A stretch of 12,834 nt of DNA, taken from an uncultured Porphyromonadaceae bacterium (GTDB taxonomy: Bacteria > Bacteroidota > Bacteroidia > Bacteroidales > Muribaculaceae). The notes under the pieces are model-generated. The model was given only the letters and a program-made list of their open reading frames with translations. It made no database searches and had not been told where the DNA came from. The stretch covers positions 1 through 12,834 of the forward strand of contig URMA01000089.1 in NCBI GenBank assembly GCA_900548875.1, read 5' to 3'. Of the stretch, positions 1 to 6,521 are shown in pieces (the first letter of the stretch is position 1; the number at the start of each line of letters is the position of its first letter). Both the position numbers and the translations under genes were made by a program.

Positions 1-753
1 AACTATGTGGTCGGTTCGGAAGACGAATTCAAGGATGCCATGCTTGCCATACGCTCTCTGAACCCGAAACCCGGAAGCCTCTACAACACTTCCGACAGCA
101 ACACGCAGCACATCATCCCCGACTTCAACGTGGAAGTCGACGGCAACAAGGTGACGCTCACCCTGCTCAACAACATACCTGACCTGCAAATCGAGCAGAC
201 CTACCAGCTGATGTACGACGGACTCTCCAGCCGCAAGGCCTCCAACCGCAACGAGGAAAAGGCCAACGTGTTCGTGAAGGACAAATACGAATCGGCGGCA
301 GGCTTCATCAAAATGCTCCGTCAGCGGCAGGAAACCCTGTTCAACACCATGCAGGCCATCGTCAACTGGCAACGCGACTTTTTCCTTTCCGACGACGAGG
401 CAACGCTGAAGCCCATGGTGCTGAAGGACATTTCCGCCATCACCGGCTACGACATCTCCGTCATTTCGCGGGCAACGGCCGGAAAATACGTCAGCACGCA
501 ACGCGGCATCTACCCCATCAAATTCTTCTTCAACGAAGGGCTGAAGCACGAATCGGGCGAGGACGTGTCCTCACGCGAGATACAGAAGGAACTGAAAAAC
601 ATCATCGAGGCGGAGGACAAGAAAAAGCCGCTCTCCGATGAAGTCATCTGCCAGATGCTGCAAAAGAAAGGCTACGAAATTGCCCGGCGCACCATCGCAA
701 AATACCGCGAAAAACTGGGCTACCCAGTGGCACGACTAAGAAAAGAATTGTAA
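1..753 (+). CDS. rpoN: RNA polymerase sigma-54 factor RpoN, C-terminal part (5' end outside window)
   Basis: Sigma-54 binds core RNA polymerase and directs it to -24/-12 promoters, which open only with an AAA+ enhancer-binding activator. The frame is open from base 1 (Asn-Tyr-Val...), so the true start lies upstream; the GTG at 7 is not the start. About 250 residues are present. They cover the end of the core-binding domain (IRSLNPKPGS near residue 15 from position 7), a helix-turn-helix region (MVLKDISAITGYDISVISRA, about residues 137-156) and the RpoN box ARRTIAKYREKL (bases 682-717), the -24 recognition signature that is almost invariant in the family. The C-terminus is complete and ends about 11 residues after the box, as usual. 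The membrane-protein gene starts 25 nt later, so co-transcription is likely. The regulon cannot be deduced here. Confidence 0.96.
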   Translation, partial: NYVVGSEDEFKDAMLAIRSLNPKPGSLYNTSDSNTQHIIPDFNVEVDGNKVTLTLLNNIPDLQIEQTYQLMYDGLSSRKASNRNEEKANVFVKDKYESAAGFIKMLRQRQETLFNTMQAIVNWQRDFFLSDDEATLKPMVLKDISAITGYDISVISRATAGKYVSTQRGIYPIKFFFNEGLKHESGEDVSSREIQKELKNIIEAEDKKKPLSDEVICQMLQKKGYEIARRTIAKYREKLGYPVARLRKEL

Positions 754-778
754 ATTTGAAACATATTTTGACTTGAAA

Positions 779-1429
779 ATGGATATAATGAACAAAATAC
801 CAAATACTCTGGAAGCAAAGGCCATGAGAGTGCTGCACTACATTTCCAGCTTTTTCTCGGCCCTGCTCAGCCCGCTGTTGATGCCAACCTACGGCATGAT
901 CGTTTCTCTATGGATGTCCAATCTGCTGGTGCTCACGCTTCCGGCAAAACTGACCGTGCTGTCGGTCATCTTCCTGCTCACCTGCGTAGTGCCGATTGCA
1001 CTCATTCTGCTGCTGAAGGCGCTGAAAGTGATTGAAGACCCGCATCTCAACAACCGCAAGGAACGCTTCATTCCCTATGTCATCACGATTGTCTGCTATG
1101 TGGCGAGCGCCCTCTATCTGGCATCCATCAACGCTCCGGAATGGCTTTGGATGTTCATGTTCGGCGGCGGCTGCGCGGCACTGATATCGATGATTGTCAA
1201 CTTCGCGTGGAAAATCAGCGCCCACATGGCCGGTATCGGCGGATTCGTGGCTCTCGTATGCCGCATCAACGCTGACGGCGACGGCATTTTTGAACTGCTT
1301 CCCGTCATCTGCATCGCCATTATCATCGCCGGTATCCTCGGCACTTCCCGCATCGCCATGGAGCGCCACACGTTCTGGCAAGTCGTTGCCGGAACCGTCA
1401 ACGGCTTCGTATGCGTGTATTTTCTGTAA
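779..1429 (+). CDS. Integral membrane protein, PAP2-phosphatase-like with degenerate motifs
   Basis: A predicted inner-membrane protein of 216 residues with about six hydrophobic segments (about 21-50, 57-83, 98-116, 122-142, 151-162 and 173-189, plus a short C-terminal one). Three short patches recall the PAP2/acid phosphatase superfamily: a basic stretch NNRKERFIPY (91-100, in place of KxxxxxxRP), ISAHMAG (146-152, in place of PSGH) and SRIAMERHTFWQVVAG (190-205), which fits SRxxxxxHxxxD with the final Asp replaced by Gln. Both catalytic-type histidines (149 and 197) remain. A lipid phosphatase or an inactive relative is possible; the substrate is unknown. I chose ATG 779. A TTG at 773 and ATGs at 788 and 824 are alternatives, and no Shine-Dalgarno decides between them. 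It lies 25 nt after rpoN and 23 nt before purE, in the same direction. Similar proteins sit next to rpoN in other Bacteroidales, but I cannot verify that here. Confidence 0.8.
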   Translation: MDIMNKIPNTLEAKAMRVLHYISSFFSALLSPLLMPTYGMIVSLWMSNLLVLTLPAKLTVLSVIFLLTCVVPIALILLLKALKVIEDPHLNNRKERFIPYVITIVCYVASALYLASINAPEWLWMFMFGGGCAALISMIVNFAWKISAHMAGIGGFVALVCRINADGDGIFELLPVICIAIIIAGILGTSRIAMERHTFWQVVAGTVNGFVCVYFL

Positions 1430-1452
1430 ACATTTAATATATAAGAGATATT

Positions 1453-1959
1453 ATGAAACCGATTGTAAGTATCATCATGGGCAGCACTTCCGACTTGCCT
1501 GTCCTTGAAAAGGCTGCAAAACTTTTCGACGAGTTTGAAATTCCGTTCGAACTCAATGCCCTGTCGGCCCACCGCACTCCAGAAGAAGTGACCGCTTTTG
1601 CTACTTCCGCCAAGGAACGCGGGCTGAAAGTCATCATCGCTGCGGCCGGTATGGCAGCACACCTGCCGGGAGTAATTGCCGCACAGACCACCGTTCCGGT
1701 AATCGGCGTGCCTATCAAATCTACGCTTGAAGGCATGGACGCCCTGCTTGCCATCGTTCAGATGCCCCCGGGCATTCCGGTAGCCACCGTCGGCATCAAT
1801 GCCGGCCTGAATGCCGCAATCCTTGCCATCCAAATGCTGGCGCTTTCCGACGAAAAGATAGCCGCCAAACTGGAAACCTACAAAAAGAATCTGGCTAAAA
1901 AAATCGTGAAAGCCAACGAAGACCTTTCGCGCATCGAATACAAATTCAAAACTAACTAA
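1453..1959 (+). CDS. purE: N5-carboxyaminoimidazole ribonucleotide mutase PurE (class I)
   Basis: PurE converts N5-CAIR to CAIR in de novo purine synthesis in the cytoplasm, taking its substrate from PurK. The 168-residue length is normal for the family. Visible motifs are the N-terminal beta-strand with GSTSD (10-14, phosphate binding), SAHRTPE (38-44, with the catalytic His40), AAGMAAHLPG (64-73), VPVIGVP (81-87) and MPPGIPVATV near 104-113. The order and spacing fit class I PurE (mutase) better than the class II AIR carboxylase. No purK is visible in the window and it must lie elsewhere. The gene follows the PAP2-like gene by 23 nt and is closed by an intrinsic terminator 21 nt after its stop, so it looks like the last gene of the rpoN unit. 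The ATG at 1453 is preceded by AT-rich sequence with only a weak AAGAG. Confidence 0.97.
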   Translation: MKPIVSIIMGSTSDLPVLEKAAKLFDEFEIPFELNALSAHRTPEEVTAFATSAKERGLKVIIAAAGMAAHLPGVIAAQTTVPVIGVPIKSTLEGMDALLAIVQMPPGIPVATVGINAGLNAAILAIQMLALSDEKIAAKLETYKKNLAKKIVKANEDLSRIEYKFKTN

Positions 1960-1980
1960 TTCGAATTTTTCCTACCACGG

Positions 1981-2017
1981 TTACCCTGCGCGAATCAGTG
2001 CAGGGTAATCTTTTTTT
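1981..2017 (+). terminator. Intrinsic terminator between purE and ispG
   Basis: A perfect 9-bp stem, TTACCCTGC (1981-1989) with GCAGGGTAA (2000-2008), encloses a 10-nt loop and is followed by TC and seven T. It starts 21 nt after the purE stop and ends only 12 nt before the ispG ATG. Any ispG promoter must therefore lie inside or before the hairpin, or the terminator must be leaky. Confidence 0.9.
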
Positions 2018-2029
2018 CAGGTTACAACT

Positions 2030-3773
2030 ATGGACAGCTTCAACTACATCCGACGGAAATCCTCTGTCGTTGAAATCGGCAACATTCCTCTTGGCGGCGA
2101 CAACCCGATCCGCATACAGTCGATGACCTCCACTTCCACCCTCGACACGGAGGGAAGTGTCGCACAATGCAAGCGCATCTTCGATGCCGGGGCCGACTAT
2201 GTGCGCCTGACGGCTCAGGGAGTGCGCGAAGCGGAAAACATCGGCGTCATCCGCCAGCGCCTGCACGACGACGGCTATACAAAGCCGCTCGTTGGTTCCA
2301 CTGGTTGCCGACATCCACTTCAACCCGAAAGCGGCGTTTGCGGCAGCGGTGACTACCGACAAGGTACGAATCAACCCCGGCAACTTTGTGGATGCGGCAC
2401 GCACGTTCAAGAAACTGGAATATACCGATGAGGAATACCGCGAAGAAATCCAAAAAATCGACAAGGCGCTCATTCCGTTCCTCGAAATATGCCGCGAACA
2501 CCACACGGCCGTGCGGTTGGGAGTGAACCACGGCTCGCTTTCCGACAGAATCATGAGCCGCTATGGCGACACGCCTGCCGGCATGGTGGAATCGGTAATG
2601 GAATATCTCCGCATCTGCTGCCGCGTGAAATTCTACAATGTGGTCATCTCCATCAAGGCGTCAAACACGGTCGTAATGGTGGAAACGGTACGCCGCCTCA
2701 TCAAGGCAATGGACGATGAAGGCATGCACTTCCCGCTGCACCTGGGCGTGACGGAAGCCGGCGACGGCGAAGACGGACGCATCAAGTCGGCCGTAGGCAT
2801 CGGCGCTCTGCTTGCCGAAGGCATCGGCGACACGATCCGCGTATCCCTGAGCGAAGATCCGGAACTGGAAATACCGGTGGCACGGAAACTGGTGGACTAC
2901 ATCACGGCACGCGCCGGACATGCCCCCATTCACGGCACTTTTGCCAAATCCTACAACTATATAGAGCCGCAACGGCGCACCACGAAGGCCGTAGGGCCTG
3001 TGGGCGGCGGCAAACAGCCGGTGGTGCTCACCGCCCTTTCGCGCGAAGAACTCAAGAACTGCAAGTTACAGCCTGACTACACCCTGGAAGAATGCCGGGC
3101 ACATGCCGACGGCATCCATTGGATGGAAGCCGACGCGTCGGCCGATGCGGAAACGGTGGCACGTGCAGCCGAAGCGACTCCCGACACCGTTATTCTGCTG
3201 ACCTCCCGTCATCAGAATCCCACAGGCGAATTGCAGGCCTTTATCCACCGCCTGACGGATTGCGGCTGCACCGTGCCGGTAGTGGTGCGGATGTCCTACA
3301 CGGATGCCGATGCGGAAAACGTGCAGGTAAAGGCAGGTGCCGACTTTGGCACGCTGTTCATCAACCGCCTCGCCGACGGACTGCTGCTGGAAGCCCCGCA
3401 ACTGACGGAAAAAACCGATGCCGTGCGCTATGCCTTCGGCATCCTGCAGGCGGCACGCCTGCGTGTCAGCAAGACGGAATTCATTTCCTGCCCGAGCTGC
3501 GGCCGCACGCTTTTCGACCTGCAACAGACCGTTCACCAAATCAAGGCGGCAACCTCCCACCTGAAAGGACTCAAAATCGGCATTATGGGCTGCATCGTCA
3601 ACGGCCCGGGCGAAATGGCGGATGCCGACTACGGATATGTGGGGGCGGCTGTAGGAAAAGTCAGCCTGTATAAAAACAAGGAGTGCATCGAGCGCAACAT
3701 TCCGCAGGAAGAGGCACTGACCCATCTCATCGACCTTATCAAGGCCAATGGCGACTGGACCGACCCGCAATAG
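2030..3773 (+). pseudogene. ispG: 4-hydroxy-3-methylbut-2-en-1-yl diphosphate synthase IspG (GcpE), long form, reading frame interrupted
   Basis: IspG is a 4Fe-4S enzyme of the MEP isoprenoid pathway that reduces MEcPP to HMBPP. The first frame (ATG 2030 to a stop after 2428) gives the proper N-terminus, with PIRIQSMTSTSTLDTE and GVREAENIG, as far as KPLV at codon 88. The rest is in the +1 frame (open from about 2292 to the stop ending at 3773), beginning with VADIHFNPKAA and KVRINPGN. Removing 13 nt (2294-2306) joins KPLV to ADIHF and gives an uninterrupted 576-residue protein. That length fits the long IspG class with an extra domain between the TIM barrel and the C-terminal iron-sulfur domain. 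The cluster ligands are present: CPSC (Cys483 and Cys486 of the repaired protein) and GCIVNGPGE (Cys517 and Glu524). Either the gene is inactive, expression needs frameshifting, or the sequence is wrong. Everything outside the lesion looks intact, which argues for a recent event or an error. Confidence 0.93.
2294..2306 (+). other. Apparent 13-nt insertion causing the ispG frameshift
   Basis: The 13 bases GGTTCCACTGGTT lie between the codons for KPLV and those for ADIHF. The two reading frames differ by +1, which a 13-nt insertion explains exactly. The segment partly resembles the preceding 13 bases (2281-2293; 7 of 13 identical, with the CCxCTxGTT core shared), so it could be an imperfect tandem duplication. 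An alternative is a real 12-nt insertion (Val-Pro-Leu-Val, also a plausible family sequence) plus a single-base error. Confidence 0.75.
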
Positions 3774-3806
3774 GCAACCAACGACCTCACTGTCAGAAGA
3801 AAAAAG

Positions 3807-3843
3807 AAAAACTCTTGCCCCCTCTGGGACAAGAGTTTTTTTT
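3807..3843 (+). terminator. Intrinsic terminator after ispG
   Basis: The stem AAAACTCTTG (3807-3816) pairs with CAAGAGTTTT (3830-3839), with a C-rich/G-rich loop that can extend the pairing, and ends in eight T (3836-3843). An A-rich stretch before the stem could make it work weakly on the opposite strand too. It begins 33 nt after the ispG stop. Confidence 0.92.
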
Positions 3844-4103
3844 AATTACTTCATACCTACTTCATAAAAACTTATTACTGTTCTATTTTGCATTGTTCTA
3901 TAAAAAAATCAAGTAGGTATAAAAAAAATTGATTGTCTCACGACAACCAATCTTGTTAACCTTAAATCTAATACCATGAAAAACACATTGCAAATGTACA
4001 AACATTATGTTATATAGCATAACAATCCTGCAAAAAATTGCATTACGTTATATCTATTTAACATACATGTACTCATTTTTTACCCAAACCACCGCTTTAG
4101 GGC
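3844..4103. other. AT-rich non-coding gap between ispG and tRNA-Leu
   Basis: No convincing gene is present. The gap holds a perfect 10-bp inverted repeat (ATACCTACTT 3853-3862 with AAGTAGGTAT 3911-3920), a hairpin at 3929-3950 (TTGATTGTC with GACAACCAA, one mismatch, loop TCAC) and a smaller one at 4008-4024 (TGTTAT with ATAACA). A 13-codon open frame at 3976-4017 (MKNTLQMYKHYVI) follows a sequence that looks like the 5' leader of a real Bacteroidales gene. It may be a decayed gene start or a leader peptide; nothing in it identifies a function. Confidence 0.5.
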
Positions 4104-4132
4104 AAAAAAATCCTTCCTGCAAGCAGGAAGGA
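4104..4132 (-). terminator. Intrinsic terminator downstream of tRNA-Leu
   Basis: Read on the minus strand, TCCTTCCTG and CAGGAAGGA form a 9-bp stem around a CTTG loop (4111-4132), followed by seven T (4104-4110 on the plus strand as A). It starts 12 nt beyond the tRNA 3' end, as expected for a single-gene tRNA transcript. Confidence 0.9.
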
Positions 4133-4144
4133 TAGAAATTTCAG

Positions 4145-4228
4145 TGCCCAAGACCGGACTCGAACCGACACAGCTGTTACACCACCAGAACCTGAAACTG
4201 GCGCGTCTACCAATTCCGCCACCTGGGC
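4145..4228 (-). tRNA. tRNA-Leu, anticodon CAG
   Basis: An 84-nt class II tRNA. The acceptor stem is GCCCAGG (4228-4222) with CTTGGGC (4152-4146), including one G-U pair, and the discriminator base is A at 4145. The D-arm GGTGGCGGAATTGGTAGACG is typical of tRNA-Leu. The anticodon loop TTCAGGT carries CAG, which reads CUG leucine codons. A long variable arm follows, then a T-arm with the TTCGAGT loop. The anticodon stem has a T-T mismatch next to the loop, and the T-stem uses two G-U pairs at its base. The 3' CCA is not encoded (CTG follows the discriminator), so it must be added by nucleotidyltransferase. Confidence 0.97.
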
Positions 4229-4246
4229 ATTTCTGATTTTCGACCA

Positions 4247-4254
4247 CAAAGATA
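4247..4254 (-). promoter_or_regulatory. Bacteroidota-type -7 element for tRNA-Leu
   Basis: On the minus strand TATCTTTG matches the Bacteroidota -7 consensus TAnnTTTG. It sits 18 nt upstream of the mature tRNA 5' end, a sensible distance for a short leader. No clear -33 TTG is seen at the right spacing. Confidence 0.6.
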
Positions 4255-4319
4255 CAGAAAAATTTGTTAATACACGCATTATTCCAAACTTTTTTATCTT
4301 TTTTAATTCAAGAAAATCG

Positions 4320-4327
4320 TACCTTTG
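4320..4327 (+). promoter_or_regulatory. Bacteroidota-type -7 element for slyD
   Basis: TACCTTTG, followed by CA, is a classic match to TAnnTTTG and lies 46 nt before the slyD ATG. The -33 region is only a run of T with no TTG. Together with the minus-strand element at 4247-4254 it forms a compact divergent promoter region. Confidence 0.65.
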
Positions 4328-4373
4328 CAATTACCTTTTGATTAAGTAATTAATTTACAGTAGAATATATTAT

Positions 4374-4943
4374 ATGGAAACAGTTAAGAACGGCAAATAT
4401 GTAGAACTTGCCTATGAACTTTCAGAAATAGACGGCACAAACGAAGAAACGATGCTCGTAATGACCAAGGAACATCCGGAATGCATTGTCTTCGGAGTGG
4501 AACAGAATGTGATACCTGCCCTGCTCAACGCGCTGGAAGGAAAAACCGTCGGCGACACTTTCGACACCGTTATCGAACCGAAGGACGCTTTCGGCGAATT
4601 CAACGAAAAGCTGCTGATGACGCTGGAACGCGAACTCTTTGAAAGAGACGGCAAATTCGACAACGAACACGTGCATAACGGAGCCGTCATCACCATGATG
4701 ACTGCCGAGGGCTATCCCGTACAGGGACTGGTGCTGAACGTCGGCGACAAAAACGTACAGGTCGACTTCAACCACCCGCTGGCAGGCAAGACAGTTCGTT
4801 TCAAAGGCGAAATCCTGACCGTGCGCGACGCTACCGAACAGGAGCTTCATCCGTCATGCAGCGGAGGTTGCAGCGGTTGTAGCGGTTGCGGCGACGGCGG
4901 TCACGACCATAATTGCGGCGGTTGCGGCGGATGCTGCCACTAA
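4374..4943 (+). CDS. slyD: FKBP-type peptidyl-prolyl cis-trans isomerase SlyD with metal-binding tail
   Basis: SlyD is a cytoplasmic prolyl isomerase and chaperone, which in enteric bacteria also handles nickel for hydrogenase maturation. The 189-residue protein has a split FKBP domain: an N-terminal part with GVEQNVIPALLNALEGKTVGD (41-61), an insert-in-flap chaperone segment (about 70-128), and the returning FKBP segment NHPLAGKTVRFKGEILTV (133-150), a SlyD hallmark. The tail from residue 161 holds eight Cys (162, 166, 169, 172, 181, 184, 187, 188) and three His (177, 179, 189) separated by Gly and Ser, fitting a Ni/Zn/Cu-binding tail. It is transcribed alone, divergently from tRNA-Leu, and followed by a strong hairpin. 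Metal handling is known for the family; the metal and partners here are not shown by the sequence. Confidence 0.95.
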   Translation: METVKNGKYVELAYELSEIDGTNEETMLVMTKEHPECIVFGVEQNVIPALLNALEGKTVGDTFDTVIEPKDAFGEFNEKLLMTLERELFERDGKFDNEHVHNGAVITMMTAEGYPVQGLVLNVGDKNVQVDFNHPLAGKTVRFKGEILTVRDATEQELHPSCSGGCSGCSGCGDGGHDHNCGGCGGCCH

Positions 4944-4964
4944 CCGCGTTTCTCAAACGGACAG

Positions 4965-4999
4965 CAAGGGGGTTGCGGACATGTGCCGCAGCCCCCTTG
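4965..4999 (+). terminator. Strong hairpin after slyD (probable terminator without a good U-tract)
   Basis: CAAGGGGGTTGCGG (4965-4978) pairs fully with CCGCAGCCCCCTTG (4986-4999), including one G-U pair, around a 7-nt loop. Only a mixed TTGCTTATG follows, so it may act as a weak terminator or as an mRNA 3'-end stabiliser. It begins 21 nt after the slyD stop. Confidence 0.6.
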
Positions 5000-5327
5000 T
5001 TGCTTATGTCCATCCACATTTCTATTTGAAAACCTAAATATTTCACAACAAAACATAAAATATTTCGTATTGAAACGAAAAATCCGCTATTTTTAACATA
5101 CTTTACCAATACAGGGCATAAAAAACCGCAACAAACCTTTTATTTCCCACTTTATTGCCTTATTTTTGCGACATAGCAACAAAAATAGAAGCTACGTTCG
5201 TAATATTTGCGATTACGTTACGAAACAAAAGAACGAAATGCCAATAAGTATGACGAAGCTTAAACAATAACCTTTCTTAATCCACCTTAAAAACGTAAGA
5301 CATCATACTAATTTAATACCTCTATCT
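5000..5327. other. AT-rich leader region before the TorF-like porin gene
   Basis: No coding potential is seen. TATTTTTG at 5161-5168 fits the Bacteroidota -7 motif (weak -33, only T-rich sequence) and would give a leader of about 150 nt. Short inverted repeats occur at 5063-5080 (TTTCGT with ACGAAA) and at 5199-5217 (CGTAAT with ATTACG, 7-nt loop). The second lies inside the putative leader, where it could be a protein-binding site or an RNA structure. No known riboswitch is recognised. Confidence 0.4.
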
Positions 5328-6092
5328 ATGAAAGCTACCAAAAAATGGACAGGACTTTTAAGTTTCCTGCTTATGATTTCTTCTTTTGGAGTTGCAAACG
5401 CCCAATTGCACATGAGTGGAACTGTCAGCAACAACCACCTGTGGCGCGGCATGGAAGTCGGCGACGGGCTCGTTCTTTCAACGGACCTTTCCGTTTCCGA
5501 CAAAAATCAGTACATCCGCGCCGGCTTTTGGGGCGGCACAAATGTTACGGGTTCATACAAGGAATTTGACTACTATGTGACCCTCTCCTACAACCGGCTG
5601 AGTCTCTCCATTTGGGACATCTACAACTTCTCGCCGGGCGCTACCTACAACAACCGCGAATTCTTCAACTACAAGAAAGGCGAAACAGGCCGATTCATCG
5701 ATGCAACCCTTTCCTACACCATCAGCGAAAAGGTGCCGTTGCTGCTTAGCTGGTCAACCGTGCTCTACGGCCGCGACCGCGATGCGATGAACAAGAAGAA
5801 CCTGTATTCCACCTTCACCTATGCAGAATATCCGGTCAGCATCAACGAAAAATGGACGGTAACGCCGGGATTGGGCGCCGCATTTGCCCTCTCACCCGCC
5901 AAAGACGCCGCAGGCAAGAAAATCAAGAACAATTTCTACGGCGAATCGGCCGGCATTGTTCACATCAGCCTGGCAACTACCTACAACCTGACAATCAAGA
6001 ACTACTCCTTGCCTATCACGGCAAAAGCGTTGTTCAACCCGAAGAGCAACAAGGGATATTTCCAGATTGCCGCACAGGTGTTCTCTTTCTAA
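5328..6092 (+). CDS. Outer-membrane beta-barrel protein, TorF-like putative porin
   Basis: A 254-residue secreted protein. A signal peptide (1-25, ending GVANA before QLHM) is followed by alternating amphipathic strands rich in Tyr, Trp, Phe and Asn, ending in a terminal Phe (QVFSF), as expected for an outer-membrane barrel recognised by the BAM complex. The start of the mature part, with SNNHLWRGMEVGDG and then YIRAGFWGGTN, resembles the pattern of the TorF/Gcw_chp family of putative porins (an S-x-R-G-x-x-x-x-G strand pair, then an A-G-x-W-G strand). About ten to twelve strands could fit. The substrate is unknown. It stands alone between a hairpin upstream and an intrinsic terminator downstream. 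The ATG at 5328 is chosen because the signal peptide begins directly there. The barrel assignment is firmer than the family name. Confidence 0.75.
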   Translation: MKATKKWTGLLSFLLMISSFGVANAQLHMSGTVSNNHLWRGMEVGDGLVLSTDLSVSDKNQYIRAGFWGGTNVTGSYKEFDYYVTLSYNRLSLSIWDIYNFSPGATYNNREFFNYKKGETGRFIDATLSYTISEKVPLLLSWSTVLYGRDRDAMNKKNLYSTFTYAEYPVSINEKWTVTPGLGAAFALSPAKDAAGKKIKNNFYGESAGIVHISLATTYNLTIKNYSLPITAKALFNPKSNKGYFQIAAQVFSF

Positions 6093-6131
6093 GCGAACAA
6101 AAGCCTGATACGTTTCTAATATGAATGAACG

Positions 6132-6170
6132 GTCCGGAATGTCCGTACGTGGCATTCCGGACTTATTTTT
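6132..6170 (+). terminator. Intrinsic terminator after the TorF-like gene
   Basis: A perfect 10-bp stem, GTCCGGAATG (6132-6141) with CATTCCGGAC (6153-6162), has an 11-nt loop and is followed by TTATTTTT. It lies 39 nt after the stop codon. Confidence 0.92.
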
Positions 6171-6521
6171 CCACCTGACAGCCGTTTCTCCTCACTACCG
6201 GCAACGCAACTAAGAACCGACCCATCTGTTTGACAATAAAACACACGCCGCACACACCCACAACAAGATTTAACAACTGCCCCCCATTTTAATATTTGTT
6301 AATCAGACATATTTGTTGACGAAGAATAATTAGCCTTATTTTGTCGACAAATAAGAATCCAATCATAATAATTAACATAATCATGAAAAAGTATTATCAC
6401 CAATAGCCGCATGAGCACGTTGTCCTCCTGCATTTTTACCCGGACAACACAAACTCGACAATAAACTAAATCTATAGTTCACATAAAAAATTGAAACCAA
6501 ATTATATTAATCAACACTTCT
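6171..6521. other. Intergenic region between the two barrel genes
   Basis: About 350 nt without a convincing gene. It holds the palindrome TTTGTCGACAAA (6341-6352), which extends with one bulged base to a hairpin of about 10 bp over 6335-6355, and a related half-site TTTGTTGAC at 6312-6320. A 7-codon frame MKKYYHQ (6383-6406) starts like a real gene (ATTAACATAATC before ATG) but stops at once. It could be a leader peptide or a gene remnant. No clear TAnnTTTG with a -33 partner is seen for the next gene. Confidence 0.4.

Noticed and set aside
751..758. TAAATTTG as a promoter for the PAP2-like gene
   Set aside because: It overlaps the rpoN stop codon and no TTG is found at the -33 distance. 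Co-transcription with rpoN is simpler.
3066..3770. A 234-codon minus-strand frame inside ispG
   Set aside because: Antisense to the conserved C-terminal IspG coding sequence and without family features.
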